Source: Medicago truncatula
Lineage: Eukaryota > Streptophyta > Magnoliopsida > Fabales > Fabaceae
Length of the DNA: 64,000 nt
Reading direction: 5' to 3'
Assembly: GCF_003473485.1 (NCBI RefSeq)
Contig: NC_053043.1
Location: 39,532,576-39,596,575, forward strand
Part shown: in pieces, positions 1-10,915 of the stretch
Numbering within the stretch: the first letter of the stretch is position 1
How the letters are laid out: every line of letters starts with the position of its first letter
Notes under the pieces: generated by a model
Seen by the model: only the letters and a program-made list of their open reading frames with translations
Told to the model about the DNA's origin: nothing
Database searches by the model: none
Translations under genes and position numbers: made by a program

Positions 1-840
1 AAACTCTATTTTATTCTATGCCATTTCATATTTCAAGTTTCATTAAAAATGCAGCATGACATACATGTAGTATTTTCATCATAACTTAAATTCTAGAAAT
101 GATAAGGAAGTCAAACCAAGATCAAAATAAAACTAACATCCATAACTACAACTTTCATGTTTACACTGAAACCCAATTCAAAACAAAAAAGCGTGGAAAA
201 GTTGGTTTTCCTAAACTTGGAAAAAGAGTGCGACCCTGTTGACCCCTCTATAGTATTTTAATCATATCTTGAGTTCTAGATGTCGAAATATAGTAAAACC
301 AACGCCCAATTAAAGCTAACATCACAACACCCGAGCTTCCTCGTCCAAAGATACATTTACTTGCCCTGCTCCACTACACTTGAAGCATTCTGCTCCTCCC
401 ACACTTTGCTCAGACCCACCTAAAATAACGGAACAAGATTCGACAATAGTTCTGTACATGTCACAGACGATGGAATAAAAACAAAGTTTTGGCCCGCACT
501 GGACCAATCAGGCTCTGATACCAAATTGTAATATCCTCAAACCGCACAAACAATATTTAATAATAAATCAGAGTTAAATACGAGATGCTACGCCTTCAAT
601 ATTAAAAAAATATACATAATTCATTTCAAAATTCATCGAGATTCATAAAGTAAAACAACATAACACCAACGTTTCAACATCTCAAAATATATCATCAGAT
701 ACATCATGGTTTCTCAACTCAATCCAATAAATAATATAAATAAACAACTCCCGACAAATATTATTATATTCTTGTTTTTTTTTTTAAAGAAAACGGTCGA
801 AGTCTATATACGGCGGATTAATAATAACTGGTACGCTCTT
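1..840 (-). mobile_element. LTR-retrotransposon relic with primer-binding site
   Basis: On the minus strand a segment complementary to 511-523 reads as the plant initiator tRNA-Met primer-binding site (TGGTATCAGAGCC). It follows what looks like an LTR end (about 530-840 read in minus). Positions 1-510 would then be internal leader or gag sequence. The short minus-strand reading frame at 322-507 is not a recognisable intact protein. No second LTR is visible, since the window begins inside the element. The superfamily cannot be settled from this piece. Confidence 0.4.
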
Positions 841-935
841 TTAAAATAGTAGCGCTATAAAGGTATACTTAGAAAATTTTATTATTTTTTCTTAGGAAAG
901 GTTAGACACAAACACTATTCCACATGTCAAATAAA

Positions 936-1140
936 TTATTTTAGAGAACCCTTTGGTGCCTTTAAAATTTGGTTGGAATATTATTTTAGAGAACCCTTTG
1001 GTGTTTTTTTTAAGGAAAAATATTGAACCCTTTGGTGCCTTTAAAATTTGGTTGGAATATTATTTTAGAGAACCCTTTGGTCTTTTTTTTTTAAGGAAAA
1101 ATATTGAACCCTTTTGGTGCCTTTAAAATTTGGTTGGATA
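936..1140. repeat. About 80-bp tandem repeat upstream of Trx s copy 1
   Basis: The block containing GAGAACCCTTTGGTGCC and TTTAAAATTTGGTTGGA occurs as one short unit followed by two units of about 80 bp (roughly 936-978, 979-1057, 1058-1140). The longer units carry a T-rich spacer and AAGGAAAAATATTGAACCC. The equivalent region upstream of the second copy (about 6635-6675) has only one unit, so the amplification happened after the gene duplicated. It lies 275-480 bp upstream of the start codon, within promoter distance. Confidence 0.75.
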
Positions 1141-1414
1141 GTGATACCGTGCACGCAAAACCAATTTAAAGTTTAAATATAGGTTTAAATGTATTTTTTA
1201 CCTTTTAACTATTCAATAGTTGTGATTTAGGCCTCATAACAATATAATATTGATCGGTACATATTCAATTAAACATGCTCATCTTATTTTTAAATATAGG
1301 TGCACTGCATTTGTGTCTTTAAAACAACAATGTTGAAAGACAGAAAACCATAAAACTCCTTTAATTGTCTCTATCTCTCTCTCACACACAGTCACACATT
1401 AATTTGTTCATTCC

Positions 1415-1979
1415 ATGGCCACTCCGACAATAACAATGTCTTCCTTCATCTTTATAATACTTTTTCACACTCTTTCAGCATCCATGGCCACCGCACAACT
1501 CCTCAACGCTGCCACTCAAGATGCTTCCAATGGAGGTTTGGTTTTAATTATTAGCCTAATATTTGTTGTTGAAATTTTGTGTTTCTATTTGTTTGCATAC
1601 GAAGTGGCAATTGTATCACGATATCTTGTTCTAGATATGTTAAAAAATTGATTTTGTGGATATTGCAGTGGCTTCTATTACTGATGAAAATTTTGGTTCC
1701 CTTGTCCTTAACTCTGAGACTCTTGTATTGGTGGAATTCTATGCTCCATGGTGTGCTTCCTGCAAAGGTGTTCATTCCAAAATGGTTGAGCTGGCAAATG
1801 ATTATGCAGGTGCGGTCAAGTTTTTCAAACTCAATGTTGATGACAATCGACTTGCTCCTTATGCATATTGGATTCAAGTTCTTCCAACTGTCCTTTTCTT
1901 CAAGAATGGTGAACACAGATATAGACTTCATAACGTATCCAAGACAACGTTTCTCAAACATATTAAACAAAACCTATGA
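1415..1979 (+). CDS. Secreted atypical thioredoxin (Trx s type), copy 1
   Basis: Exons 1415-1535 and 1669-1979, phase-1 GT-AG intron of 133 bp, giving 143 aa. Residues 1-27 form a secretory signal peptide (hydrophobic core about 9-22), replacing the plastid transit peptide of m-type thioredoxins. The thioredoxin fold follows from residue 41, with active site W68-C-A-S-C72 instead of WCGPC and a retained cis-Pro segment (LPT) before FFKNG. The intron sits at the same place and phase as in the Trx m gene at 10916. Known: legume Trx s proteins are m-derived, ER/symbiosome-targeted, have atypical catalytic sites and are expressed in symbiosis; Trx s1 is reported to act on NCR peptides. Which of s1 or s2 this is I cannot say. 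A LINE insertion lies about 250 bp after the stop. The fold and targeting are clear; the role is inferred from the family. Confidence 0.88.
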
Positions 1980-2228
1980 GATGGGCAGGAAAAAAAAAAC
2001 AAGGTTTCAGCTAGAAGTAAAAGCTATCTCATCAAGCCAATTCTGTCAAATTTGGATGTAATGCTTTCTTGAATAATCATTTGTGGTTTTTCAATTAAAA
2101 AATTATAATAATTTATAGTCACCTACTAAGCATGAGTACTTGGAAAAAAAAAACGAAGCATTTGTATCAAATACGAATTTGAGACATATTGAGGTTTTTC
2201 TTCATTATCCATTGTAAGTGAAATGTGT

Positions 2229-3351
2229 GTCCGGGGCCTGATGGCATCAATTTTGGTTTCATCAAACAATTTTGGGATTTGCTGCAAGATGACTTTATGA
2301 GGTTTTTGGTGGAATTCCATCAAAATGGGAAACTTACAAAAGGTATAAACACAACTTTTATAGCTTTAATTCCAAAAGTTAATAGTCCGCAACGACTTCA
2401 TGATTTTCGGCCTATCTCTTTAGTGGGATGTCTGTATAAGGTGCTAGCTAAAGTTCTCGCTAATCGTCTCCGTTTAGTAGTGGGTAATGTGGTGTCAGAG
2501 TCATAGTCGGCTTTTATTCAGGGGAAACAGATTCTTGACGGTATTTTGATAGCTAATGAAGCGGTAGATGAAGCTAAACGGATGAACAAAGAATTGTTGT
2601 TGTTTAAAGTTGACTTCGAAAAGGCGTATGATTCAGTCGATCTGAGGTATTTGGACATGGTAATGGAGAATATGAATTTTCCGAGACTCTGGCGAATGGT
2701 AGTCCGACGAATGAGTTTCCTATTGAGAGGGGCCTTCGACAAGGAGATCCTTTATCACCTTTTCGTTTTTTGTTGGCTGCAGAAGGTTTCAATGTGTTGA
2801 TGAAAGTGGTGGTTGATGCTAATATGTTTTCAGGGTACAAAATCGGCCGAACAGGCGATGTCTGTTTAACTCATTTGCAGTTTGCGGATGACACCCTTAT
2901 TATTTGAGAGAAAAATTGGTTGAATGTCAGAACCATGAGGTCAGTCTTGCTATTATTTGAAAAGATTTCGTGGTTGAAGGTAAATTTTCACAAAAGCATG
3001 TTGACGGGTGTGAATGTATCGGATTCTTGGTTGACTGAAGCGGCGTTGGTTATGAATTGTCGAAGGGGAACTATCCCATTTGTGTATTTAGGGTTGCCTA
3101 TTGGTGGTGATCCAAGGAAACTTAGCTTTTGAAAACCTGTTGTCGATCACATTGTTTCGCGCCTGTCGTTGTGGAGTAATAAATTCCTTTCTTTTGGTGG
3201 TCGTTTGGTTCTTCTGAAATCTGTTCTGTCTTCCATTTCGGTTTACTTTCTTTCCTTTTTCAAAGCCCCCGCAGGTATAATTTCCTCTATTGAATCTATT
3301 TTTTTTAAAAAAAATTGGGGTGGGGGTGAGCATTCTAGGAAAATTGCTTAG
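2229..3351 (+). pseudogene. LINE reverse transcriptase, degraded
   Basis: Reading across frames gives the reverse-transcriptase fingers and palm: CPGPDGINFGFIKQFWD, FIALIPKV, FRPISLVG, FKVDFEKAYDSVD, then FADDTLII near 2882. In-frame stops (for example TAG after VVSES at about 2503, and TGA within the segment after FADDTLII) and a frameshift near 2745 break it. The endonuclease and N-terminal half are absent because of 5' truncation. It cannot encode an active enzyme. Confidence 0.85.
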
Positions 3352-3521
3352 ATAAATTGGGAGTCGATTTGTACTCCAAAGGAGGACGGAGGGTTGGGGG
3401 TGAGGAGGGTGGGAGCTTTTAATATGGCGTTGGTGGGGAAGTGGTGTTGGAGGATGTTGGATGAAAAGGAGGGGCTGTGGTATAAAGTACTCAAAGCCCG
3501 TTGTGGTGAGAAAGGGGGCGG

Positions 3522-4508
3522 GTGGAGGAGGGAGGACGTCTCTGTTCTCCGTGGTGGCGGTCAGTTTGTAGGATTAGGGAGGGGTTAGGTGAGGGTGTTG
3601 GGAGGTGGTTTGATGACAACATTCGTAGGAGGATAGGTGATGGTAGGAATACTTTATTTTGGTATGATAATTGGTTGGGGGATACACCTTTATGTTGTAA
3701 ATTCCCCCGCCTTTTTGATTTGTCTGTGAGCAAGGAGTGTACGGTGGAGGATATGAGTAGGGAAGGTTGGGAGGTTGGAGGTGGGGGGTGGGCGTGGAGG
3801 CGGAGATTAATGGCGTGGGAGGAGGAAAGTGTGAAGGAATGTTCTATGTTACTTTCTAATATCGTTTTGCAGGTTAATGTTCATGACTCTTGGATTTGGT
3901 TGTTAGATCCTTCCCGTGGTTACACGGTACGGGAAGCCTATCGTTTTCTCACTGATAATGGTAACGCTGTGGATAAGACTCTGGTTGAAGATGTTTGGCA
4001 TAAGAGCATACCCTCTAAGGTGTCAGTATTTGTGTGGCGCCTTTTCCGGAATAGACTTCCTACTCGAGACAACTTGGTTCATCGGCGAGTTCTTCTGATA
4101 GCAGACTCGGTTTGTGTGTTAGGTTGCGGTGCTTATGAAACCGCAAATCACCTGTTTTGCGTATGTAATATTTTTAGTACGCTTTGGGATCATATTTTGC
4201 ATTGGTTAGGCTTATCTGTGGTGTTTCCAGGTGATATTCGGCGGCATTTTACACAATTCTCTAATTTGGCCGAATTTCCTAGACCCACTCATTATTTCCT
4301 GAAAGTAATCTGGTTCGCTTCTGTTTGGGCCATTTCGAAGGAAAGAAATAACCGTGTGTTCCAAGAAACGGTTTATGATCCTTCTTCTTTAGCTGAAGAA
4401 TTGAAGCTGAACTCTTTTATGTGGCTGAAATCATCGCAAACATCTTTGATTTATTCTTATTATGACTGGTGGAAACACCCAATCCCTTGCATGGGTGTTA
4501 TTGTGTAA
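3522..4508 (+). pseudogene. LINE C-terminal zf-RVT region
   Basis: An open stretch of about 328 codons covers the C-terminal part of a plant LINE ORF2. It has DGRNTLFWYDNWLGD, then the zf-RVT segment with SIPSKVSVFVWRLFRNRLPT, the Cys/His positions around CVLGCGAYETANHLFC, and the closing WAISKERNNRVF and KLNSFMWLKS motifs. It is the least damaged part of the element but is cut off from a working reverse transcriptase by upstream stops. G-rich codon use around 3370-3830 differs from the rest of the window. Confidence 0.8.
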
Positions 4509-4617
4509 TTTTATGTAACTTTTTTATGGTGCTATTCAAAAATAGCACCCTACTGTTGTATCTTGGTTGGTCGGTTTACCTTTTGCATGTCTTGTGCACG
4601 GTAAATCGCCATTGTTC

Positions 4618-4619
<2 letters not shown>

Positions 4620-4661
<42 letters not shown>
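4620..4661. repeat. (AT)n microsatellite at LINE tail
   Basis: About 21 AT dinucleotides lie between the LINE 3' region and its short A-run. They may derive from the element tail or from later slippage. Confidence 0.95.
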
Positions 4662-4664
<3 letters not shown>

Positions 4665-4732
4665 TTTTAGTTTGTTCAAAAAAAAGTGAAATGTGTCACT
4701 ATATGATATATAAACACGATAATATAATGATA

Positions 4733-4820
4733 TTTGTGTTAAGACCTACATTTCTTTGTATATTTTGATTGTTCCATAAATTGTCAAATAAAATAGTTGT
4801 TCAAATAACATTTCTCTTCA
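4733..4820 (+). repeat. 88-bp direct repeat, left copy
   Basis: The segment from TTTGTGTTAAGACCTACATT to AACATTTCTCTTCA recurs at 6388-6475 with few differences. The two copies flank about 1.57 kb of unrelated sequence between the two Trx s loci and mark an edge of the tandem duplication. Confidence 0.85.
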
Positions 4821-4962
4821 GAAAAATTAAATTTTATTTAAAATATAAATATCAACAAATAGTTCTTTATTCCATAAAACTAATAGTTAATTTAAAAAAT
4901 TTTAAAGTAGGAGTACCGGTACACCTTAATTTACAGGTGTACCGTAGAAGTTCTCAATTTTT
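4821..4962. mobile_element. Fragment of the GGTGTACCG-end MITE family
   Basis: The stretch ends with GAGTACCGGTACACCTTAAT and GGTGTACCGTAGAAGTTCTC. This is the same terminal pattern as the longer copies at 14886, 15579 and 20978. Only one end is present, so it is a truncated copy. Confidence 0.6.
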
Positions 4963-5559
4963 AAGACTTTGAATAGGATAACTCTACTGGTAAAAAAAGT
5001 GGATAGAATTATTCAATTTGTTTGGTTTCAACTTAAAAGGAAAATAATAACTAAACTTAATTACTCGACAATCGTGGAAAGAGAAAAGACGTGATTTATT
5101 TAGTTGAGTGTTTGTGAGCAATTGCATGTAACACTCCTCTTATATGATTTGCGATACACTTTGGTACTGTAGGTTCGGGTACATAATTCTTGAAGTATTT
5201 GATGCATTGAAGGTATAAATAATTGATACAATGTTTCACTTAGAATTGAATTGCCTCGTTTGTTTGTCTCCGATTAAACTCAATATGAGATTTTTCAAAA
5301 TAAACTTGACAACATCATTTGTATTCATCAATGATGGTTCCAAGCAAGTTAAAAGGCGTGCCAAAAAGACCGCTAAAGATACACAATGTCTAACAGTAAA
5401 ACAAAAACAATTAGCCGATGTTCAAGTAAGTTAAAAGACTCGACCACCACCTATGAGTACTAAACACAAAAGTGGCTTTCAACCACCCTAAGGACATATA
5501 TTTGATAGAACATGCACATACATAATTGAGAGAAAGAATAGAATGATCTCTACACACTC

Positions 5560-5810
5560 ACACTATGAGAGGAAACTACAAAGGAATGATAAAATTCTTC
5601 TATTATTGAATATGAGAGATATGAGATGTGTGCTATACAATCTGTATCAACTGAATACAAAAGCTAAGTACTTATAGGTTAAGTTGAATAACTTGCACTA
5701 CAAGCCACTAACTAACTGACTAACTAGTTAGTTACTAACTAACTAATTAACCAACAAACATAGTTGGATTTATCCATAACTAACTAATTAGAATATGAAT
5801 TATACTTCAA
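5560..5810 (-). repeat. LTR-like fragment, possibly Ty1/copia
   Basis: Read on the minus strand the segment has the TAGTTAGTTAG-rich start and the TTTGTATTCAGTTGATACAG stretch common near the ends of legume copia LTRs. No second LTR or coding region is seen. The assignment rests on resemblance only. Confidence 0.3.
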
Positions 5811-5814
5811 CAAT

Positions 5815-6050
5815 ATTTAACTTTATCCAACAACCGGGGAATTTGGGTTTCAGAATTATTGAATAAGATATTATTATGTTCATTCCACACAATCCATGTA
5901 CAAATAAGCCATATAAGTTGTAGAAACGAGCGCTGAGCTTTCCCACTACTTGTCAAATGTGAAAACTACAAGAAATGATCGGAAATAATCTGGGAGTCCA
6001 CCGCCGAAAAACCAATCTAGTCCCGCACTAACGACCATAGAGTAGCAAAG
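5815..6050 (-). pseudogene. LINE C-terminal relic
   Basis: The minus strand translates to RSFLQLIWLICTWIVWNEHNN followed by ILFNNSETQIPRLLDKVK, which is the closing zf-RVT/C-terminal motif of plant LINEs. Stops interrupt the rest. It is much older than the LINE at 2216 and in the opposite orientation. Confidence 0.6.
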
Positions 6051-6387
6051 GTAGTGCACGATAATAATAATTGTGATTTGTTTTACAATAATATCTTTCA
6101 CTAATGGTATAGAAAACATAGATTAAAAGAAGAGTTAAATATATGTTAAAATATAGAGATGAAAAAATTCGCTATAAATATAGATCAAAATTCGCAATAT
6201 TTATAGGGACGAATATCATAATTTAAAACCTTCAGTTTCAAATTCGCTATATTTATAACGAATGAAGTAGTTTATCGTCCTATGAATTCATAATAGTGAA
6301 ATGCTATTTGAATAATCAGATTCTGACAACTTTTTATCTCATATTCACATCATGTCATCATCTTCTCTCTCTCTATTACTTTGATTT

Positions 6388-6475
6388 TTGTGTTAAGACC
6401 TACATTTCTTTGTATATTTTGATTATCCCACAAGTTATCAAATAAAATAGTTGTTCAAATAACATTTCTCTTCAT
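6388..6475 (+). repeat. 88-bp direct repeat, right copy
   Basis: Partner of 4733-4820. It lies immediately before the point (about 6491) where similarity to the promoter of Trx s copy 1 resumes. Confidence 0.85.
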
Positions 6476-6871
6476 AATACTAATGAGCTGTTTTAAAATC
6501 TATAATGCTATAAAAAGTACTTAGAAAAATTTATTATTTTTTCTTAGGAAAGGTTACACACCAACACTATTCCACCGTTTCCTTAAAAAAAAAAAAAAAA
6601 AAAAAAAAAACTGTTCCACCGTCAAATAAATATTATTTTAGAGAACCCTTGGTGCCTTTAAAATTTGGTTGGATAGTGATACATGCAAGCAAAACCAATT
6701 TAAAGTTTTAATATAGGTTTAAGTGTATTTTTTAACTTTTAACTAATCAATAGTTGTGATAGCTTACCACATTTGGGTCTTTAAAACCAACAATGTTGAA
6801 AGACAGAAAATCATAAAACCCTCCTTTAATTCTCTCTCTCTCTCTCTCACTAAGTCACACTTGTTAATTCC

Positions 6872-7414
6872 ATGACTACCGTCACAATAACAATGTCTTC
6901 CTTCATCTTTATAATACTTTTTCACACTCTTTCAACATCTATGGCCACCGCACAACTCCTCAACGCTGCCACTCAAGATGCTTCCAATGGAGGTTTGGTT
7001 TTAATTATTAACCTAATATTTGTTGTTGAGATTTTGTGTTTTTATTTGTTTGCATACGAAGTGGCAATTGTATCACGATATTTTGTTTTAAATATTGCAG
7101 TGGCTTATGTTACCGATGAAAATTTTGGTTCCCTTGTCCTTAACTCTGAGACTCTTGTGTTGGTGGAATTCTTCGCTCCATTGTGTAGCCCCTGCAAGAA
7201 TGTTGATTTCAAAATGGTTGAGCTGGCAAATGAATATGCAGGTGAGGTCGAGTTTTTCAAATTCAATGTTGATGACAATCAACTTATTCCTTCTAAATAT
7301 GGGATTAAAGGTATTCCAAATGTCCTTATCTTCAAAAATGGTGAACAAAGAGATACACTTTTTGGTAACTTACCCAAGGCAACGTTTATCAGACGTATGG
7401 AACAAAACCTATGA
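6872..7414 (+). CDS. Secreted atypical thioredoxin (Trx s type), copy 2
   Basis: Exons 6872-6992 and 7101-7414 give 144 aa. The intron position and phase are those of copy 1 and of Trx m. The signal peptide is nearly identical to copy 1, with cleavage plausible near residue 27. The active site is L68-C-S-P-C72: the Trp before the first Cys is lost, while the Pro between the cysteines is kept. A cis-Pro (GIPNVLIF) is present. The 108-bp intron (6993-7100) is a multiple of three without in-frame stops, so an unspliced transcript would read through as 180 aa with an added hydrophobic stretch. Upstream sequence aligns with copy 1 from about 6491. Classical insulin-reductase activity is reported absent for Trx s; with this active site it is not expected here. 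The role in nodule secretion is inferred from the family. Confidence 0.88.
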   Translation: MTTVTITMSSFIFIILFHTLSTSMATAQLLNAATQDASNGGLVLIINLIFVVEILCFYLFAYEVAIVSRYFVLNIAVAYVTDENFGSLVLNSETLVLVEFFAPLCSPCKNVDFKMVELANEYAGEVEFFKFNVDDNQLIPSKYGIKGIPNVLIFKNGEQRDTLFGNLPKATFIRRMEQNL

Positions 7415-7931
7415 GATGGGCTATATTTTTTTTTGTTGCATGTTTTGCTTTCTTGAATAATCAATCATTTGTGGTTTTCAATGAAAAAATTATAATCATT
7501 TATGGGATGATTCCCATATTGTGGTTTTTAGATAATTATAGTCACCTACTAAGCATGAGTACTTGAAAAAATGAAGTATTTGTATCAAATACGAATTTGA
7601 GACATATTGAGGTTTTTCTTTATTCTCTGTTGTAAGTGAAATTTGTGACTTTATGATAGATAAACACAATAATATAATGGTATTTGTGTATTTGAGTTTT
7701 GCTGTTGTAAGAAAGCCACATTTTCTTAAAAAAAGAAAATGAGTGGTGATATATTCTCTTATATATATGACATCAGAGGAAGTAATGTTTTATGGTACCA
7801 AAACCATACTCAAGAGACACATAAAAGGTGATGCACATGCACTTAGAAATGAGTGGTGATATATTCATGTACAACCGAGAGAAAGAGAGAGTGGTTTTTT
7901 TGGACTGAGAATTGCTGTTTACACGTTTGGT
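7415..7931. other. 3' flank of Trx s copy 2
   Basis: Similarity to the 3' flank of copy 1 runs to about 7690 (AAGTGAAAT, then AACACAATAATATAATGG). No gene is visible. GAGTGGTGATATATTC occurs twice (about 7741 and 7850). Confidence 0.6.
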
Positions 7932-8874
7932 TTGGCTGAAAAACACGAGTAATTTACTCAAATACCCTTCGGCAGTTAACTACCGAAGTTTTAGAAAATC
8001 AGCTGCATTTTTTTTTTTTTGAAAGGTAATAAAAAAATATTCTTAATCTTGAACAATATATCTCTATTATAAATAAATGCCTTATTTTTTTTTTTCAAAA
8101 TACATGTGTCACCTTCTAATTCTAAGAACATTAATTGTTTCACCATGCCATAAAAATGTACACAAATATTATGCAAGGCAATCCTTATTTATTTATTTCT
8201 TTAATTGTTGTTTGTAGATTTAGGTGATCTTGGAAGTGAATAATGTCCATATAGAACGGCAATTTGATTTTTTTTTTGTTTCGATTTACATAAAAAAATA
8301 TGTGATAGCACGTTTATATTTTCAATTTAGCATAACTATTCTTTCGTTCCTCAATAATTTTACATACTATGTTAACCAATTTTTTTTGGTTACATCGTCA
8401 CCTTTTATTATTTAAACCAATTATAATATCACATGTGTCATCTTTATATAATACAAATGTCTTTAAAATTTAAAGTACACCTAACATGTTTATTTGCTAT
8501 ACAACATTAATTGCTTTCAAGGAAATTTACATGTAGTTACTATATAAGAAAGTGTTTTTTTTTTGTGGTGATATAAGAAAAGGTTTAATTGCGCACAAAA
8601 AACATTGATAAGCAAAACGTTTTTGTTTATATATTAAGAAATGTTAAATTAGGCAGAAAAGTCAATGGTTAAGTTTCACACACACGTATGCATAAAACGT
8701 TGAGAATTGATGTTGATAATTTATGATTTTTATCAACAAAAAAAAATCAGGTTTGAGGTTTCCTCGGTAGTTTACTGCCGAAGTTATCCTCGGTAGTTAA
8801 CTGCAGCCGATTCCATAATTCGGCAGTTAACTGCTGAGGGGTATTTTAGTAAATTACTAGTGTGACACAGCCAA
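7932..8874. mobile_element. Non-autonomous element with about 45-bp terminal inverted repeats
   Basis: The left end starts TTGGCTG and continues GAGTAATTTACTCAAATACC then CTTCGGCAGTTAAC; the right end (8760-8874) is its inverse, ending CAGCCAA. Additional copies of the CGGTAGTTAACTGC-type subrepeat lie just inside the right end. There is no coding capacity. I found no convincing target-site duplication, so the superfamily is open. Confidence 0.6.
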
Positions 8875-9499
8875 TGCATATGTGCCAACATCAATTCTCT
8901 TTTGGATTTTGTCTTTGATGCATGAGTGTATGGGTTTTCCATTGAGTGCACTCCATATATCCTTTGTATGTTGCTACTTTACGACTCTAAGCCCAACACT
9001 CCTTGTGTTAGTTAGGATTCACGGTGACTTTAATAAATTCCATTTTGACTTCTTAAAAAAAACATAATTTAAGTATGAGAGAGAGTTGTCACAAAATGAT
9101 TGTATAAATATCATTTCACCATAGAAATTGATTACTATTTAAGTAAAACGAAAATGATCAAAGTATTCACTCATTTTCTTCAACCAAGTAATTGAACTCA
9201 AATGATTAATGAATTTTATCAAAGAACGTATTCTATGGGAGAGTCTGAATTTGATTCTTGAGTTGAACAATTATTAGTCAGATTTTACGGACCTCATAGT
9301 CAAAATCAAATTATCACTCAATTTTCTAAGAACTATTTTCTGAGCTAAAACGACATAGACCTTCATCAGATTGGAGAAACTAAAAACAAATGCAAATCAA
9401 ACAGTCATACTTTAAAAATTAGTAAAATACTAATTCATCATAACATGTGTGTCTAAGTACTCAACATGAGTTTGAAATTGACTAGAAATTAAAAATAAA

Positions 9500-10440
9500 T
9501 ACTAAAACCAATGACTTGCCTCCCAAAAAGCACTTCTTTAACGTCATACTTGACACATGATGCTTAAGGTTCTCCCTTGAGCCTTTTCTCATTAGGCTCG
9601 TTATCATCCATGCTCTTCAATTATGATATCTTCACATTCTTGACTCCAATTGTATCGCCCCATATCTCTATGTAGTTACCCTTGCAAATTCGATGAACTG
9701 CAAAAGGACCATACCACCCTCTCCTAGACTTTCCACTCTTATGGAACAAATTTTGGACCTTCAACTTCACCTTGTCACCAACTTAAAATTTTGGTCAGTC
9801 AACAAATGTACCCATGGCTCTAGCTAGGTATTCACCAAAAGAAATGGTATTTCCGAGTTCCTCATGACATTCCTTCACTTTAGAAGATTCCACTCAAGGT
9901 TGCTTCTTGGTTCGTGCATCGATTAAGGATTGAGTAGTAATTAGGCAGCATCGAACATTTCCCTCATCACTCTAACTTCAGATATATTATACAATACATT
10001 ATCATTGTTGGATCTTAAGATAATCTCACCCAAGTCGACATCTATTATCTCATTAGATGTAGCAAGGAATGGTCCACCAAGAAGAAGTGGGCACTCATCA
10101 TCGTCTCTTATATCCATCACCACAAGATCTAAAGGAAATGAACTTGTACACCTTCAAAAAAGGCATCTTTTACCACACGGTAAGGGTATGTTATCAAACT
10201 ATTGACAAGTCACACGACTATATCCCATGGTTTTATCTTTAGACATGTTATCTTTTCAAAGGTGGAAATTGGCATCAGATCGATGCTTGAACCTAAGTCA
10301 GAAAAAACTTTAATAAAAAACTCACCGATCGAACATGTATTATTGAAACAACCAAAATCCAGCAATTTTTTTTTAAGTTTCTTCTCGAAAGCGGCGCGAC
10401 AATTCTTAGTGATTAACATCAATTCATCATCCTTGAATTT
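9500..10440 (-). pseudogene. Ty3/gypsy pol relic (protease plus integrase C-terminus)
   Basis: Minus-strand frames give a retropepsin-like segment with DLGSSIDLMPISTFEK (about 10300) and CPLLLGGPFLATSNEIIDV (about 10060). These are followed at 9870-9540 by an integrase C-terminal-like segment (GDKVKLKVQNLFHKSGKSR, then GWYGPFAVHRI). Reverse transcriptase, RNase H and the integrase core are missing between them, and stops and frame changes are frequent. A large internal deletion therefore joined the two ends of pol. Confidence 0.75.
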
Positions 10441-10915
10441 GCCTTTAGTAACAAGAGATCTTCCAAGAATTTAACACAACAAGAACTTTGAGCTAACATT
10501 TAGAGAAGTTTAATTGTTACTTTAGTTAACATATTCAACGACTTTTAATTGAAGAAGTTAAACTAACCCATCAAAATTAGATTATATAAGAATCGAACTT
10601 GAGACAAGAAACACACTCTAAATCCAACATCATAAGATCAACCCAAAAAAAATTTAGTTTTATTTGATTAACTTAAACCCACTAACTTTTTTGGTCAAAA
10701 ACATTTTTGAAAATTACTAGACACAAATTTTGTTGTGGAATATAAGCGTAGTTGCACTTGCAAGTGATCCTAGTCCACAGAAACAATATTATCTTCCAAA
10801 TAAAAACAACAGATACTATAAAACAAAAACATTTCATTTCCCGATTGTCTCTCTCACTCGGTCACACTTGCAACACATTTCACACACTTTTCCAGAGCTA
10901 CGATTCTCTGCAATC

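Larger units (their letters stand above)
2216..4696 (+). mobile_element. 5'-truncated LINE (non-LTR retrotransposon) with target-site duplication
   Basis: The 13-bp sequence AAGTGAAATGTGT occurs at 2216-2228 and 4684-4696 and brackets a LINE. The element starts abruptly inside the reverse transcriptase (CPGPDG motif at about 2229) and ends in an (AT)n tract and a short A-run. The second thioredoxin copy has the uninterrupted equivalent at about 7635, so the insertion postdates the duplication. 5' truncation with a variable-length duplication is typical of target-primed reverse transcription. Confidence 0.88.

Noticed and set aside
1551-1970. Minus-strand open frame of 139 codons over Trx s copy 1
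   Set aside because: It is antisense to the thioredoxin exons and has no family resemblance; the plus strand shows a clear thioredoxin.
4618-4665. Possible CRISPR-like or tandem functional array
   Set aside because: Simple AT dinucleotide repeat.
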